Shown in pieces: positions 1 to 7,881 of a DNA stretch of 10,155 nt; position 1 is the stretch's first letter; every line of letters begins with the position of its first letter. Under the pieces are notes generated by a model, which saw nothing but the letters and a program-made list of their open reading frames with translations, ran no database searches and was not told the DNA's origin. A program made the position numbers and the translations under genes. Source of the stretch: Actinobacteria bacterium ATB1 (lineage in GTDB: Bacteria > Actinomycetota > Acidimicrobiia > UBA2766); NCBI GenBank assembly GCA_021404985.1, contig QWHP01000065.1:1-10155 (forward strand), given 5' to 3'.

Positions 1-358
1 CAGCCCCCAGCCAGCGAGAGGATCCGTACACCTCGATCCCGACGCCGGGGACGAGGACCAGCAGGAGGAGTACCACGGAAACGACGAGCAACGGGATGGC
101 GAGCTTGCGCCAGTACGCATAGGGCACGGACATGGTGGCGGCCAGGAGCCCGCCCCCGATGGCGACCCAGATCAGTTGCCGGACGAACACGGTGTAGGCA
201 GACCCCGTCGTCTGCAGCGAGTAGACCGTCGAGGACGAAAGGGTCATCACCAGCCCGAAGAGCACCAGGAAGAGTGTGAAGGTCCCGAGGAGCAACGGGG
301 TCGACGCCTTCGGCAGGCCCGGCAACGCGCTGCGCCATGTTCGACTGCGAGAGCTCAT
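1..358 (-). CDS. ftsW: FtsW, septal SEDS peptidoglycan glycosyltransferase (5' part only)
   Basis: The first 119 codons are present and the gene runs off the left edge of the window. FtsW polymerises lipid II into glycan strands at the division septum, paired with the transpeptidase FtsI. The translation starts MSSRSRTWRS, then shows three hydrophobic segments at about residues 22-42, 60-78 and 86-106. Family-like pieces are LVMTLSSSTVYS after the first segment, VRQLIWVAIGGG in the second, and YGSSRWLG at 111-118, which matches the GxRRWL-type motif of SEDS proteins. The ATG overlaps the murD stop by 4 nt (ATGA), the usual place for ftsW in dcw clusters. RodA is a close relative; the position after murD favours FtsW. 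The catalytic Asp in the large extracellular loop lies outside the window, so activity cannot be judged. Confidence 0.93.
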   Translation of the reverse strand, partial: MSSRSRTWRSALPGLPKASTPLLLGTFTLFLVLFGLVMTLSSSTVYSLQTTGSAYTVFVRQLIWVAIGGGLLAATMSVPYAYWRKLAIPLLVVSVVLLLLVLVPGVGIEVYGSSRWLGA

Positions 359-1746
359 CTTCGCACCTCCTCGATCCCGAGCCTGCGGCACGCCGCCACG
401 AAGGCCTCGCCGCGCTCCTCGTAGCTTCGGTACATGTCGAAACTCGCGCATGCCGGCGACAGCAGGACCGTGTCGCCGGGTTCTGCCATCGCTGCTGCGA
501 GGTCCACCGCCGAGTCCATGTCGTCGGCGACGGCGGCCTCTACCTCGGCACCCTCGAACGCCGCGAGGACGTCGGCGGCCGCTTCTCCGATGCCCACGAC
601 CCCTCGGACGTGCCCGGCGCCCTCGGCAAGGCCGCTGAGGTCGAGGCCCTTGTTGCGTCCCCCTGCGATGAGCACGACCTTCGGATAGGACCGCATCGCT
701 GCGACCGAGGCATGCGGGTTCGTCGCCTTCGAGTCGTCGACCCAGTCCACGTCACCCCTTCTTCCTACGAGCTGGCGTCTGTGTGAAGGGGGACGGAACG
801 TCCGGAGGACCTCTGACAGGGTGTCGGGTGTCACACCCAGGTCGCACGTTGCGACCGCCGCCGCCGCCGTGTTCGCTACGTCGACGGGCCCGGACGCAGA
901 GAGGTGCCCGACCGACACGACGTCCGTCGCGGAGTCGTAGGGCCCGACTCCCCTGACCACGAGGCGTCCACCCTTCACGCCGGCACCGACTGCGGGGAGC
1001 TCGACCGCCGAGAAGAGCGCAGGTCTTCCCTGCGCCCTTGCAAGGGCGGCACATACCCGCGGATCGTCCGCGTTCGCGAGTGAGAGGTCCGTGCTGTCCT
1101 GGTTCTCCCAGATCCTTGCCTTGGCCGCTGCATAGTCCTCGATCGTGGTGTGCCAGTCGAGGTGGTCGGGCGAAAGGTTCAGGAACACGCCGACCCGCGC
1201 CCGGAAGGCCTCGACCTGCGAGAGTTGGAACGAGGACATCTCGACGACGGCGAAGCCATCGGGGGGGATCGTCTGCACGACCGAGATCATCGGCGTCCCG
1301 ATGTTGCCGCACACGACCACGGGACGTCCTGCGGCAGCAAGGATCTCGCCTATGAGGGTGCAAACGGTCGTCTTGCCGTTCGTCCCCGTCACTGCGACGA
1401 CCGGTGCGCGGCAGGCGTGGAACGCCAGCTCGACCTCGCTCCACGTCCTGATCCCGGCGTCTCGGGCGAGTGCGAGGAGGGGATGCGCCGGGGGGACTCC
1501 GGGGGAGGTGACGACGAGATCCACTCCGTCGAGCAGTCGCGCCGCGGTCTCGCGGTCGCCGCGGTCGGCGAGGCCGAGTCCGATCCGAACCTCTATCCCC
1601 GCAACAGAGAGCTCCTCGGCACGCCGTGTCAGGGTCTCGTCCGACGAGTCATCGACTGCGACCACGTCGGATGCACCGTCCCCGGCAAGATGGCGGGCGG
1701 CGGCCACGCCGGACCGACCGAGGCCGACGACGAGTGCCCGGGGCAT
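355..1746 (-). CDS. murD: MurD, UDP-N-acetylmuramoyl-L-alanine--D-glutamate ligase
   Basis: This 463-residue protein is close to the usual 440-460 of MurD. It is a cytoplasmic ATP-dependent ligase that adds D-glutamate to UDP-MurNAc-L-Ala. Residues 1-110 form the Rossmann-like N-terminal domain (VVGLGRSG at 6-13; TSPGVP at 80-85). The ATP P-loop is GTNGKTT at 121-127. SSFQL at 171-175 and LSPDHLDWH at 191-199 belong to the central domain. DDSKATN at 337-343, the MurD hallmark, and LSPACASFDMY at 429-439 are in the C-terminal domain. A longer open frame extends upstream to 2319 but lies inside mraY; the ATG at 1746 shares its A with the mraY stop (TGATG) and gives the correct family N-terminus. 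In the central domain the usual G-x-HN-x-x-N reads GPVDVAN at 286-292, so the His-Asn pair is replaced while the later Asn is kept. The stop overlaps ftsW by 4 nt. Confidence 0.97.
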   Translation of the reverse strand: MPRALVVGLGRSGVAAARHLAGDGASDVVAVDDSSDETLTRRAEELSVAGIEVRIGLGLADRGDRETAARLLDGVDLVVTSPGVPPAHPLLALARDAGIRTWSEVELAFHACRAPVVAVTGTNGKTTVCTLIGEILAAAGRPVVVCGNIGTPMISVVQTIPPDGFAVVEMSSFQLSQVEAFRARVGVFLNLSPDHLDWHTTIEDYAAAKARIWENQDSTDLSLANADDPRVCAALARAQGRPALFSAVELPAVGAGVKGGRLVVRGVGPYDSATDVVSVGHLSASGPVDVANTAAAAVATCDLGVTPDTLSEVLRTFRPPSHRRQLVGRRGDVDWVDDSKATNPHASVAAMRSYPKVVLIAGGRNKGLDLSGLAEGAGHVRGVVGIGEAAADVLAAFEGAEVEAAVADDMDSAVDLAAAMAEPGDTVLLSPACASFDMYRSYEERGEAFVAACRRLGIEEVRR

Positions 1747-2783
1747 CACAGCGCCGCCCCGGAAGAAAGCCAGTCGGCGTAGAACAGGCCGACGCCGAAG
1801 GTGACACAGAAACCGGCGATGATCCAGAACCTCACGATCACCGTCGTCTCGGGCCACCCGGCGAGCTCGAAGTGGTGATGTATGGGTGCCATTCGCAGCA
1901 CCCGCCTCCCGAACACCCTGAATGCGAAGACCTGGGCTATTACCGAGAGGGTCTCGAGAACGAACAGCCCTCCGATCACCAGCAGCAGGAGCTGGGTGTT
2001 CGTGAGAAACGCGAGCGCAGCGATGGCGCCTCCGAGACCGAGTGCTCCGGTGTCGCCCATGAAGATGCGCGCCGGGTTCGTGTTCCACCACAGAAAGCCG
2101 GCGCAGGCTCCCGCGAACGCGGCGGCGACGACCGCGAGGTCCAGGGTCTGGGAGAGCCCGTAGAAGTCGGGGTGGCGGAACTGCCAGAACGCGATGATCA
2201 CGAAGGCACCGAAAACCAGGTTCGAGGAGCCTGCGGCCAGCCCGTCCAGCCCGTCGGTTAGGTTCACGGCGTTGGACGTCGCGAGGAAGAGGACCAGCAC
2301 CCAGAGCCCGAAGATCCATACGGGGAGAGAAGGGCCGACCGGCCGGACGAAGCTGATCTGCGTGGAGCCGCCCGTGTAGCGCTGAACGAGGATCGCGAAC
2401 ACGAGGGCGATCATCGCCTGGCCGACGATCTTCCCCGTCTTGTTCAGGCCCAACGATCTCTGGTTTCTGTACTTCAGGTAGTCGTCGAGGAACCCGAGGA
2501 CCCCCATGCCCACCGCTGCGAAGAGTACGAGGATGCCGTTGACCGTGATCGCGCGTCCGGCACTGAACACGGGGAGGTGGCTGAACAGGTAACCGACGAG
2601 GGCCGCCACGAGGATCACGATTCCCCCCATCGTCGGGGTGCCGTGTTTGACGTGGTGTGTCTGCGGCCCGTCCTCCCGGATCTCCTGACCGACGTCACGA
2701 CTGCGGAGCCATCTTATGAAGAAGGGTGTCCCGATGAGCGCAAGGATCGTGGCCATGCCTGCGGCAGCGAGGAGGGCTATCAC
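1746..2783 (-). CDS. mraY: MraY, phospho-N-acetylmuramoyl-pentapeptide transferase
   Basis: This 345-residue polytopic membrane enzyme transfers phospho-MurNAc-pentapeptide from UDP to undecaprenyl phosphate, making lipid I on the cytoplasmic face. Signature pieces are all present: KHGTPTMGG at 46-54, the paired catalytic aspartates in FLDDYLK at 98-104, NLTDGLDG at 174-181, MGDTGALGLGG at 242-252, and APIHHHFEL at 299-307 with the following GWPE. Length and about ten hydrophobic segments fit the family. The start is GTG at 2783, which overlaps the murE stop by 4 nt (GTGA); the next Met (residue 10) would cut into the first membrane segment. The gene directly follows murE with no room for murF, which usually sits between them. 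WecA-type transferases are the alternative family, but the IHHHFE motif and the context settle on MraY. Confidence 0.97.
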   Translation of the reverse strand: MIALLAAAGMATILALIGTPFFIRWLRSRDVGQEIREDGPQTHHVKHGTPTMGGIVILVAALVGYLFSHLPVFSAGRAITVNGILVLFAAVGMGVLGFLDDYLKYRNQRSLGLNKTGKIVGQAMIALVFAILVQRYTGGSTQISFVRPVGPSLPVWIFGLWVLVLFLATSNAVNLTDGLDGLAAGSSNLVFGAFVIIAFWQFRHPDFYGLSQTLDLAVVAAAFAGACAGFLWWNTNPARIFMGDTGALGLGGAIAALAFLTNTQLLLLVIGGLFVLETLSVIAQVFAFRVFGRRVLRMAPIHHHFELAGWPETTVIVRFWIIAGFCVTFGVGLFYADWLSSGAAL

Positions 2784-4306
2784 GGGACGAACCCGCCATC
2801 GTGCACGAACCCGAGGGCAGCAAGCTCCTCCCGGGCAACGACCCTGTCGTCGAAGGGGAGGACCTCCCCCCCGATCTGCTGTCCCTGCTCATGGCCTTTG
2901 CCGGCGATCAAAACGACGTCTGCCTGGGATGAGACGCTTGCGAGGGCATGGGAGATCGCCTCGCGCCGGTCCTCGTGTACGGCCCACTTGGCACCGGTGG
3001 CCTCGACGCCCTCGAGAACCTCGACGATTATCACCGCCGGGTCCTCCGACCGCGGGTTGTCGGAGGTGACGATGACGAAGTCACCGTAGGTGCCCGCTGC
3101 CTCACCCATCAGGGGCCTCTTCTCACGGTCGCGGTCGCCACCGCACCCAAGCACGACCACGAGGCGACCGCCGGCTTCCATGCCCGCACGCACCGCCGAC
3201 ATCACGCTCCTCACGGCATCGGGCGTGTGGGCGTAGTCGACGAGCACAGCGAAGGGTTGGCCGGCGTCGACCGACTCGAGCCTGCCCGGTACCCCGTCGA
3301 GGGACTCCAGCCCCTCGACGACCTCCGACCAGCCGACGTCGAGGGCGAGGGCGCAACCGGCCGCGCAGGCTGCGTTGAGGGCGTTGTGGCGCCCGCCCAT
3401 CGCGAGCCTTATCTCATGCCTGGAGTCACCGTCGTCGAGGACCAGCGACGTCCCGGTGATCGAGCTCTCGAGCACCTCGACACGCAGGTGCGCTCCGGAC
3501 CTCACCACGCGCAGATCCTCGGGCACCTCGGCAAATGTCGTCGTGGGTATTCCGGCATCCCTCGCGACGCGTGCCGTGTCGACTCCCCCTCGGTCCTCTA
3601 CGCCCACCACGGCGCTGGCGGATACGGATGGGTCGAACAGCCGTTGCTTCGCCTCGAGGTACCGCTCCATCGTGCCGTGGTAGTCCAGATGGTCCTGCGA
3701 GAGGTTCGTGAAGGCACCGACCTCGAAGTGCACCCCACCGACCCGGTGCTGGTCGAGGGCGTGCGAGGAAACCTCCATCGCAGCGATGTCGCATCCGGCG
3801 TCGGCCATCCTGGCGAGGAGGGCATGGGTGTCGGGGGCTTCCGGCGTCGTGTGGATCACGGGTTCGTGGCTCTCGCGGATGACGGTCTCCACGGTGCCAG
3901 ACAGACAGCCAGGCATCCCGGCAGCACGCGCGATGGACGCGATCATGTACGTCGTGGTCGTCTTGCCGTTGGTGCCTGTCACGCCGACGAGTCGAAGCCT
4001 TTGCGACGGGTCGCCGAGAACGAGGGAGGCAACAGCACCCATCGCCACCCTCACGCCGGGTACGAGGATCTGGGGCACCTCCGTGTCCAGCTCGCGCTCG
4101 ACGAGGAGAGCGACCGCTCCGGCCTCCACAGCCTGGACAGCATGATCGTGCCCGTCAGTCCTGGTTCCCGGCACACAACAGAAGAGATCCCCGGGGCCGA
4201 CACGGCGAGAGTCGCAGGAGACACCGCGCACCGTGATGTCGCCGTCACCCGTGGTCGTCCCTCTGACCTTCTCTGCGAGCATCGAGACGGTAACAGCGGA
4301 AGTCAT
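2780..4306 (-). CDS. murE: MurE, UDP-MurNAc-L-Ala-D-Glu:meso-diaminopimelate ligase
   Basis: This 508-residue cytoplasmic ATP-dependent ligase adds the third stem-peptide residue. The N-terminal domain carries CDSRRVGPGDLF at 31-42, which contacts the UDP part. The P-loop is GTNGKTT at 111-117. HTTPEAPD at 152-159 and NLSQDHLDYHG at 201-211 follow, and Lys220 (EAKQRLF) fits the position of the carbamylated lysine. GGRHNALN at 304-311, DYAHTPD at 357-363, DNPRSEDP at 416-423 and AGKGHE at 468-473 complete the family pattern. The DNPR motif marks meso-DAP rather than L-lysine specificity, so the cell wall is probably DAP type. The ATG at 4306 overlaps the ftsI stop by 4 nt, and the stop overlaps mraY by 4 nt. 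The protein ends at the normal MurE length, so it is not a MurE-MurF fusion. Confidence 0.97.
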   Translation of the reverse strand: MTSAVTVSMLAEKVRGTTTGDGDITVRGVSCDSRRVGPGDLFCCVPGTRTDGHDHAVQAVEAGAVALLVERELDTEVPQILVPGVRVAMGAVASLVLGDPSQRLRLVGVTGTNGKTTTTYMIASIARAAGMPGCLSGTVETVIRESHEPVIHTTPEAPDTHALLARMADAGCDIAAMEVSSHALDQHRVGGVHFEVGAFTNLSQDHLDYHGTMERYLEAKQRLFDPSVSASAVVGVEDRGGVDTARVARDAGIPTTTFAEVPEDLRVVRSGAHLRVEVLESSITGTSLVLDDGDSRHEIRLAMGGRHNALNAACAAGCALALDVGWSEVVEGLESLDGVPGRLESVDAGQPFAVLVDYAHTPDAVRSVMSAVRAGMEAGGRLVVVLGCGGDRDREKRPLMGEAAGTYGDFVIVTSDNPRSEDPAVIIVEVLEGVEATGAKWAVHEDRREAISHALASVSSQADVVLIAGKGHEQGQQIGGEVLPFDDRVVAREELAALGFVHDGGFVP

Positions 4307-6474
4307 CCGTCGCCGTCCTCCCGGTCCGACTCAGCGGCGCGACGCTCCAGGCTCGGCGTAGGAGGCTTGATCCGCACGACCGAGTTGTCGTTGCGCGGCA
4401 GACTGCGTGGCTTGCCGATCTCCTGCGGAGTCGGGCTCGGAGCAACGTGGAGGGATCTCATCGTGAACGACATGATGCGGGAGAACGTTGGCGCGGCTGT
4501 CTTGCCTCCGTAGCTCGGGGTCGGCTCGTCGAGAACGACGAGCACGACGGCCCGTGGGTCCTCGACGGGTGCGAAGCCCACGAAGGAGGCTACGTGCCGC
4601 GAGCTGTCGTAGCCCCTGCCGTCCTCCCGCAGCTTCCGGCTCGTACCAGTCTTGCCTGCGACGGTATAGCCGGGCACGGCTGCTTCGGGTGCCGTGCCGC
4701 GGGACACCACGGATGTCAGGATCCCTCCCACGGTCGCGGCGGTCGACGGTGAGACCACAACAGTCCCCTCCGGGCGGTCGGTCCGGTGCTCCTCCCCATT
4801 TACGATCGTGGACTCGACGAGCCGCGGCTCGACCATCACTCCCCCGTTCGCGATGGTGCCGAGCACCCGCAACATCTGGAGCGGTGTGACGGCCACAGTG
4901 TGGCCGATGGCGATGGAGGCGACGTCCGGCCCGTCCCAGCGCTCCGGTTCCTTGGTGATCCCACGCGACTCGGCCGGGAGCTCGATCCCGGTCTTCACCC
5001 CGTATCCGAATCTCTGGAGGTAGGTGCTCAGCTTGGTGGCACCGAGAGCGGCCGCTATCTGGATCGTACCCACGTTCGAGGACCGCGCTATGACCTCCTC
5101 GACCGTGAGCGTGGTCTCACCGTGGCTCTCGGAGTCGGTGAAAGTCCGGTCCCAGACCTCGATCCTCGACGGGACGTTGACCGGCGAGTCCGGTGTGACG
5201 ACTCCCTCCTCGATGGCAGCGGCCAGCGTCACGACCTTCGACGTGGACCCCGGCTCGAAGACGTCGCCCACTCCCCACGCTCCCCGTCCGGACGCCGAAT
5301 ACTCGCCCGGGTCGTTGGGATCGAAAGTGGGCCTGTTCGCGAACGCGAGTATGTCGCCCGTTCGCGGATCCATGACGGCAGCGACGCCGCTCTTGGCCTT
5401 GTAGAGCTCGAGGGCCTCATCGAGGGCAGCCTCGGCCTCGTACTGGATGGCCGTGTCGATGGTGAGCTTGACGTCCGCCCCCGGCTCGGCCGGCTCGAGT
5501 CGCCACGTTCCGGTCGGAATCGCACGACCGCGGGGGTCCTTCTCGCTTATGAGCTCGCCCGGCTCCCCTCGCAGGAGGCCGTCGAGCGAGGCCTCGAGCC
5601 CGGCGAGGCCCTTGTTGTCGATGTCCACGTAGCCGAGCACCGAGGCGGCGAGGGGACCGGACGGATAGCGGCGCTCGGGCTCGTCTGTCACGTAGACGCC
5701 TTCGATCTCGAGACCTCGGACCTCCTCGGCGAGGTCCGGCGGGACCTTCCGAGCCACCCACACGAACTGCCGGCTCTCGTCGGAGAGCCGGTCGACAAGC
5801 GTGTCTGACTCCGGAAGCCTCTCGGGCTCGACCCTTCCCTCGAGGACGGTGAGGAGATCTGCTGTGGTGCCGACGGGGTCGTCTATCTCCTGGGGGTTGG
5901 CGAACAGCGATTGCGCGTCGTGCGACAGCGCAAGCGTGCGCCCCCGCCGGTCGAGTATCGCCCCCCGGCCGCTGGGAAGAACCGTTCTGCGGACGTGCTG
6001 GTTGGAAGCCATCTCGGTGTACTTGGCTCCGTCGAGACCTTGGAGCATGACCGTCCGTGCACCGACCACGACGAGAGCCCCGAGGACGACGACGACGACG
6101 ATCGCGACTCTCGATCTCGAGATCGAGAGATCCTTCTCGTCCGTACGGGGCCGGATCCGCGCCCTCCATGCCCGGAAGCCCTCGACGCCGGATCGTGCCA
6201 CCGTCCGTGCTCCGGACTGCGACGCCCCCCGCCGGGACGAGCGCGTGGACGAGCGCCGGGACGAGCGCGTGGTGGGAGGGGAGCTTCGGGTCCGGCGAGC
6301 GCCCGTACTCGTCCGGCTCGTCCCGGGCGTCCGCGTTCTACCGGAGGACACGCTCGAGCGTCCGGATGGGACGGGAGCTTTCGACCTCCGCTTGGGGGGG
6401 TTGGATGTCCTTTCAGGGTCGGGGTGTCGGCTGGACCCCTTGTTGCGTCGGGTCCGGCTCCCCTGGGTGTTCAA
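4303..6474 (-). CDS. ftsI: FtsI/PbpB, class B penicillin-binding protein (septal transpeptidase)
   Basis: This 723-residue bitopic membrane protein cross-links septal peptidoglycan with FtsW. Residues 1-120 form a cytoplasmic tail very rich in Arg, Ser and Thr, followed by one membrane anchor at about 122-139 with a run of five Val. The pedestal domain begins at RGAILDRRGRTLA (170-182). Transpeptidase motifs are S410-T-S-K413 (SxxK nucleophile), S465-S-N467 (SxN) and K608-T-G610 (KTG). No PASTA repeats follow; the end is a Pro-rich, charged tail (671-723). The start taken is TTG at 6474, with AGGAAG six nt upstream, which overlaps ftsL by 62 nt. GTG at 6351 (682 residues) is an alternative without overlap but with a weaker ribosome binding site. 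The anchor and catalytic domain are certain; the start is not. Confidence 0.95.
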   Translation of the reverse strand: MNTQGSRTRRNKGSSRHPDPERTSNPPKRRSKAPVPSGRSSVSSGRTRTPGTSRTSTGARRTRSSPPTTRSSRRSSTRSSRRGASQSGARTVARSGVEGFRAWRARIRPRTDEKDLSISRSRVAIVVVVVLGALVVVGARTVMLQGLDGAKYTEMASNQHVRRTVLPSGRGAILDRRGRTLALSHDAQSLFANPQEIDDPVGTTADLLTVLEGRVEPERLPESDTLVDRLSDESRQFVWVARKVPPDLAEEVRGLEIEGVYVTDEPERRYPSGPLAASVLGYVDIDNKGLAGLEASLDGLLRGEPGELISEKDPRGRAIPTGTWRLEPAEPGADVKLTIDTAIQYEAEAALDEALELYKAKSGVAAVMDPRTGDILAFANRPTFDPNDPGEYSASGRGAWGVGDVFEPGSTSKVVTLAAAIEEGVVTPDSPVNVPSRIEVWDRTFTDSESHGETTLTVEEVIARSSNVGTIQIAAALGATKLSTYLQRFGYGVKTGIELPAESRGITKEPERWDGPDVASIAIGHTVAVTPLQMLRVLGTIANGGVMVEPRLVESTIVNGEEHRTDRPEGTVVVSPSTAATVGGILTSVVSRGTAPEAAVPGYTVAGKTGTSRKLREDGRGYDSSRHVASFVGFAPVEDPRAVVLVVLDEPTPSYGGKTAAPTFSRIMSFTMRSLHVAPSPTPQEIGKPRSLPRNDNSVVRIKPPTPSLERRAAESDREDGDG
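6108..6129. repeat. 22-bp perfect palindrome inside ftsI
   Basis: Each half is CTCTCGATCTC and its exact complement, with the centre between 6118 and 6119 (a CTCGAG core). It lies in the ftsI codons for LSISRSR, just before the membrane anchor. In RNA it could form a 9-bp stem with a UCGA loop. The next bases outward (6107 and 6130) do not pair. No function is known to me. Confidence 0.9.
6236..6271. repeat. Three tandem 12-bp units in the ftsI 5' region
   Basis: The units are GACGAGCGCGTG, GACGAGCGCCGG and GACGAGCGCGTG; units 1 and 3 are identical and unit 2 differs at two bases. On the coding (minus) strand they give the repeated peptide TRSS-RRSS-TRSS in the cytoplasmic tail of FtsI (about residues 69-80). 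The unit length is a multiple of three, so copy number can change without breaking the frame. Confidence 0.9.
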
Positions 6475-6880
6475 CGGCAGCTTCCTGCACCTCCCTCGCG
6501 TAAACGAAGTGGACGACGCGGGGCAACACCATCCCCAGTCGCCCTGTCGCCTCCCGTCTGATCCGCCCGGGTGCTTCGAGTTCGGCTGCAGCGACCTCGA
6601 GCCTCTCGTTCCTGCCCTGCTTGCGTTCGACCGCCTGCTGCTCCTCCTGCAACTCGAAAGCTGTCTGTGCCAACCTCACGTGGACGGCGAGGACGGCGAA
6701 GAGCGTGAACGCGCCGAGGCCGATCGCGAGCGCGGCCACCGTGCGCCTGCGCCTGCGGGGCAGTCTTCTTCTCTCCCTGACGAGACGCAGGTTCCGGCGA
6801 CGTTCCCTGTAGGTGGGTCTCCCCTTGGTCTCGGGCCCATGAACCTCGGGCTCCCCGCGACGCAGCGGAACGGCGCTCAT
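6413..6880 (-). CDS. ftsL: FtsL-like cell division protein
   Basis: This 155-residue single-pass membrane protein sits in the ftsL place of the dcw order, between rsmH and ftsI. FtsL joins FtsB/DivIC and FtsQ to activate FtsWI. The N-terminal cytoplasmic part (1-46) is strongly basic (RERRRN, RERRRLPRRRRR). One membrane segment spans about 47-68 and is followed by a predicted coiled coil at about 70-102 (FELQEEQQAVERKQ). LGMVLP at 115-120 matches the short conserved stretch after the coiled coil in this family. FtsL sequences diverge widely, so the call rests on architecture plus position rather than on a catalytic motif. The ATG at 6880 overlaps the rsmH stop by 4 nt. The last 62 nt overlap the proposed ftsI start, and the C-terminal tail (about 135-155) is Pro/Gln-rich. 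Confidence 0.85.
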   Translation of the reverse strand: MSAVPLRRGEPEVHGPETKGRPTYRERRRNLRLVRERRRLPRRRRRTVAALAIGLGAFTLFAVLAVHVRLAQTAFELQEEQQAVERKQGRNERLEVAAAELEAPGRIRREATGRLGMVLPRVVHFVYAREVQEAAVEHPGEPDPTQQGVQPTPRP

Positions 6881-7881
6881 GCCACCCTCTCCAGGGAGCG
6901 CATCCGGGCGGAGTCCGACCGTGGGTTCGAGGCGATCTCCTCGGGGCCGGGACGCACGGGCCGCTTCGTGAGGAGGTGGAAGGAGGGCTGCCCTGCCACT
7001 CCGGCCACCTGGTCCTGCGTGAGGGGTAGGGCGGCAGGCAGCTCAGCGGGGTTCGACAGCGAGGCGAATGCCTGCTTCACCATGCGGTCCTCGAGCGAGT
7101 GGTACGAGATGACCGCCATGCGGCCGCGCAGCGCGAGGAGCGCGGGGCCCGCGTCGAGAGCGCGCGCGAGCTCACCGAGCTCGTCGTTCACCTCCATGCG
7201 AAGAGCCTGGAATGTACGCCGGGCGGGATTCGGCCCGGTGCGGCGAGCAGCAGCGGGGATGGCGTCGCGAACAAGGTCTGCCAGATCACGCGTCGTGAGT
7301 ATCGGCCTGCGAGCCCGCCTACGGACGACCGCCCGCGCTATCCGCCGTGCGTGACGTTCCTCCCCGAGATCACGGAAGATGCGCACGAGCTCGTCCTCGT
7401 CCTCGTCCGCGAGGACATCGGCTGCGCTTCGAGGCAGGTCGGGATCCATTCGCATGTCGAGTACCGCCTCCTTGGAGTAGGCGAACCCGCGGCCTGCCTC
7501 GTCGAGCTGATGGGACGACACACCGAGATCAAGCAGCACTCCGGTCACCGGTCCGCCCCCGTACTCCTCTGTGATTGCCTCGATGTCGGAAAACCTGCCC
7601 CGGACGAGCGTCACGCGCCCGTCCGAGGTGACGAACCTGTCCTGAGCGGCGCCACGGGCGCCGCCCTTGCCGACTGCGCCCAGCAAGGCGGCAGCGGCCC
7701 GGAGAGCCGCCGGGTCTCGGTCGATTCCCAGCAGCCTGATCCGGTCCAGCCGAGCGAGGAGTGCCTGGGCATGGCCACCACCGCCGAGCGTGCCGTCCAC
7801 GACGACACCCTCGGGTATGGCGCTCATGAGCTCCACGACCTCGCTCAGGAGGACCGGCCGGTGCTCGAACCGCCGGCTCAC
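6877..7881 (-). CDS. rsmH: RsmH (MraW), 16S rRNA m4C1402 methyltransferase
   Basis: This 334-residue S-adenosylmethionine-dependent enzyme N4-methylates C1402 of 16S rRNA in the decoding centre. Family pieces are EHRPVLLSEVV at 6-16, the SAM-binding DGTLGGGGH at 29-37, GIDRDP at 52-57, LLDLGVSSHQLD at 116-127, RGFAY and LDMRMD between 131 and 146, RTFQALRMEVNDEL at 222-235, ISYHSLEDRMVK at 258-269 and RSDSARMRSLER at 321-332. Length is near the usual 310-330. The frame stays open upstream to 8136, but that part overlaps mraZ and has no family similarity. GTG at 7881 gives the correct N-terminus and has GGGGGG six nt upstream; GTG at 7935 is a weaker alternative. The stop overlaps ftsL by 4 nt. 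Its ribosome binding site is the 3' arm of a long stem (7882-7956). Confidence 0.96.
   Translation of the reverse strand: MSRRFEHRPVLLSEVVELMSAIPEGVVVDGTLGGGGHAQALLARLDRIRLLGIDRDPAALRAAAALLGAVGKGGARGAAQDRFVTSDGRVTLVRGRFSDIEAITEEYGGGPVTGVLLDLGVSSHQLDEAGRGFAYSKEAVLDMRMDPDLPRSAADVLADEDEDELVRIFRDLGEERHARRIARAVVRRRARRPILTTRDLADLVRDAIPAAARRTGPNPARRTFQALRMEVNDELGELARALDAGPALLALRGRMAVISYHSLEDRMVKQAFASLSNPAELPAALPLTQDQVAGVAGQPSFHLLTKRPVRPGPEEIASNPRSDSARMRSLERVA

Noticed and set aside
1366..1380. 15-nt word shared with 3956-3970, a possible dispersed repeat
   Set aside because: Both copies encode the same NGKTT P-loop of the Mur ligases MurD and MurE, so homology explains it.
2948..4513. Long plus-strand open frame antisense to murE
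   Set aside because: It is opposite a MurE with all catalytic motifs in the right order. High G+C makes stop codons rare in the antisense frames, and the translation resembles no family.
6085..6099. Five GAC units as a microsatellite
   Set aside because: They encode five Val of the FtsI membrane anchor with the favoured codon GTC; protein composition explains them.
5801..7354. Plus-strand open frame of 517 codons across ftsI, ftsL and rsmH
   Set aside because: It is a shadow of three recognised genes; its translation is low-complexity Arg/Ser/Pro-rich and shows no domain.
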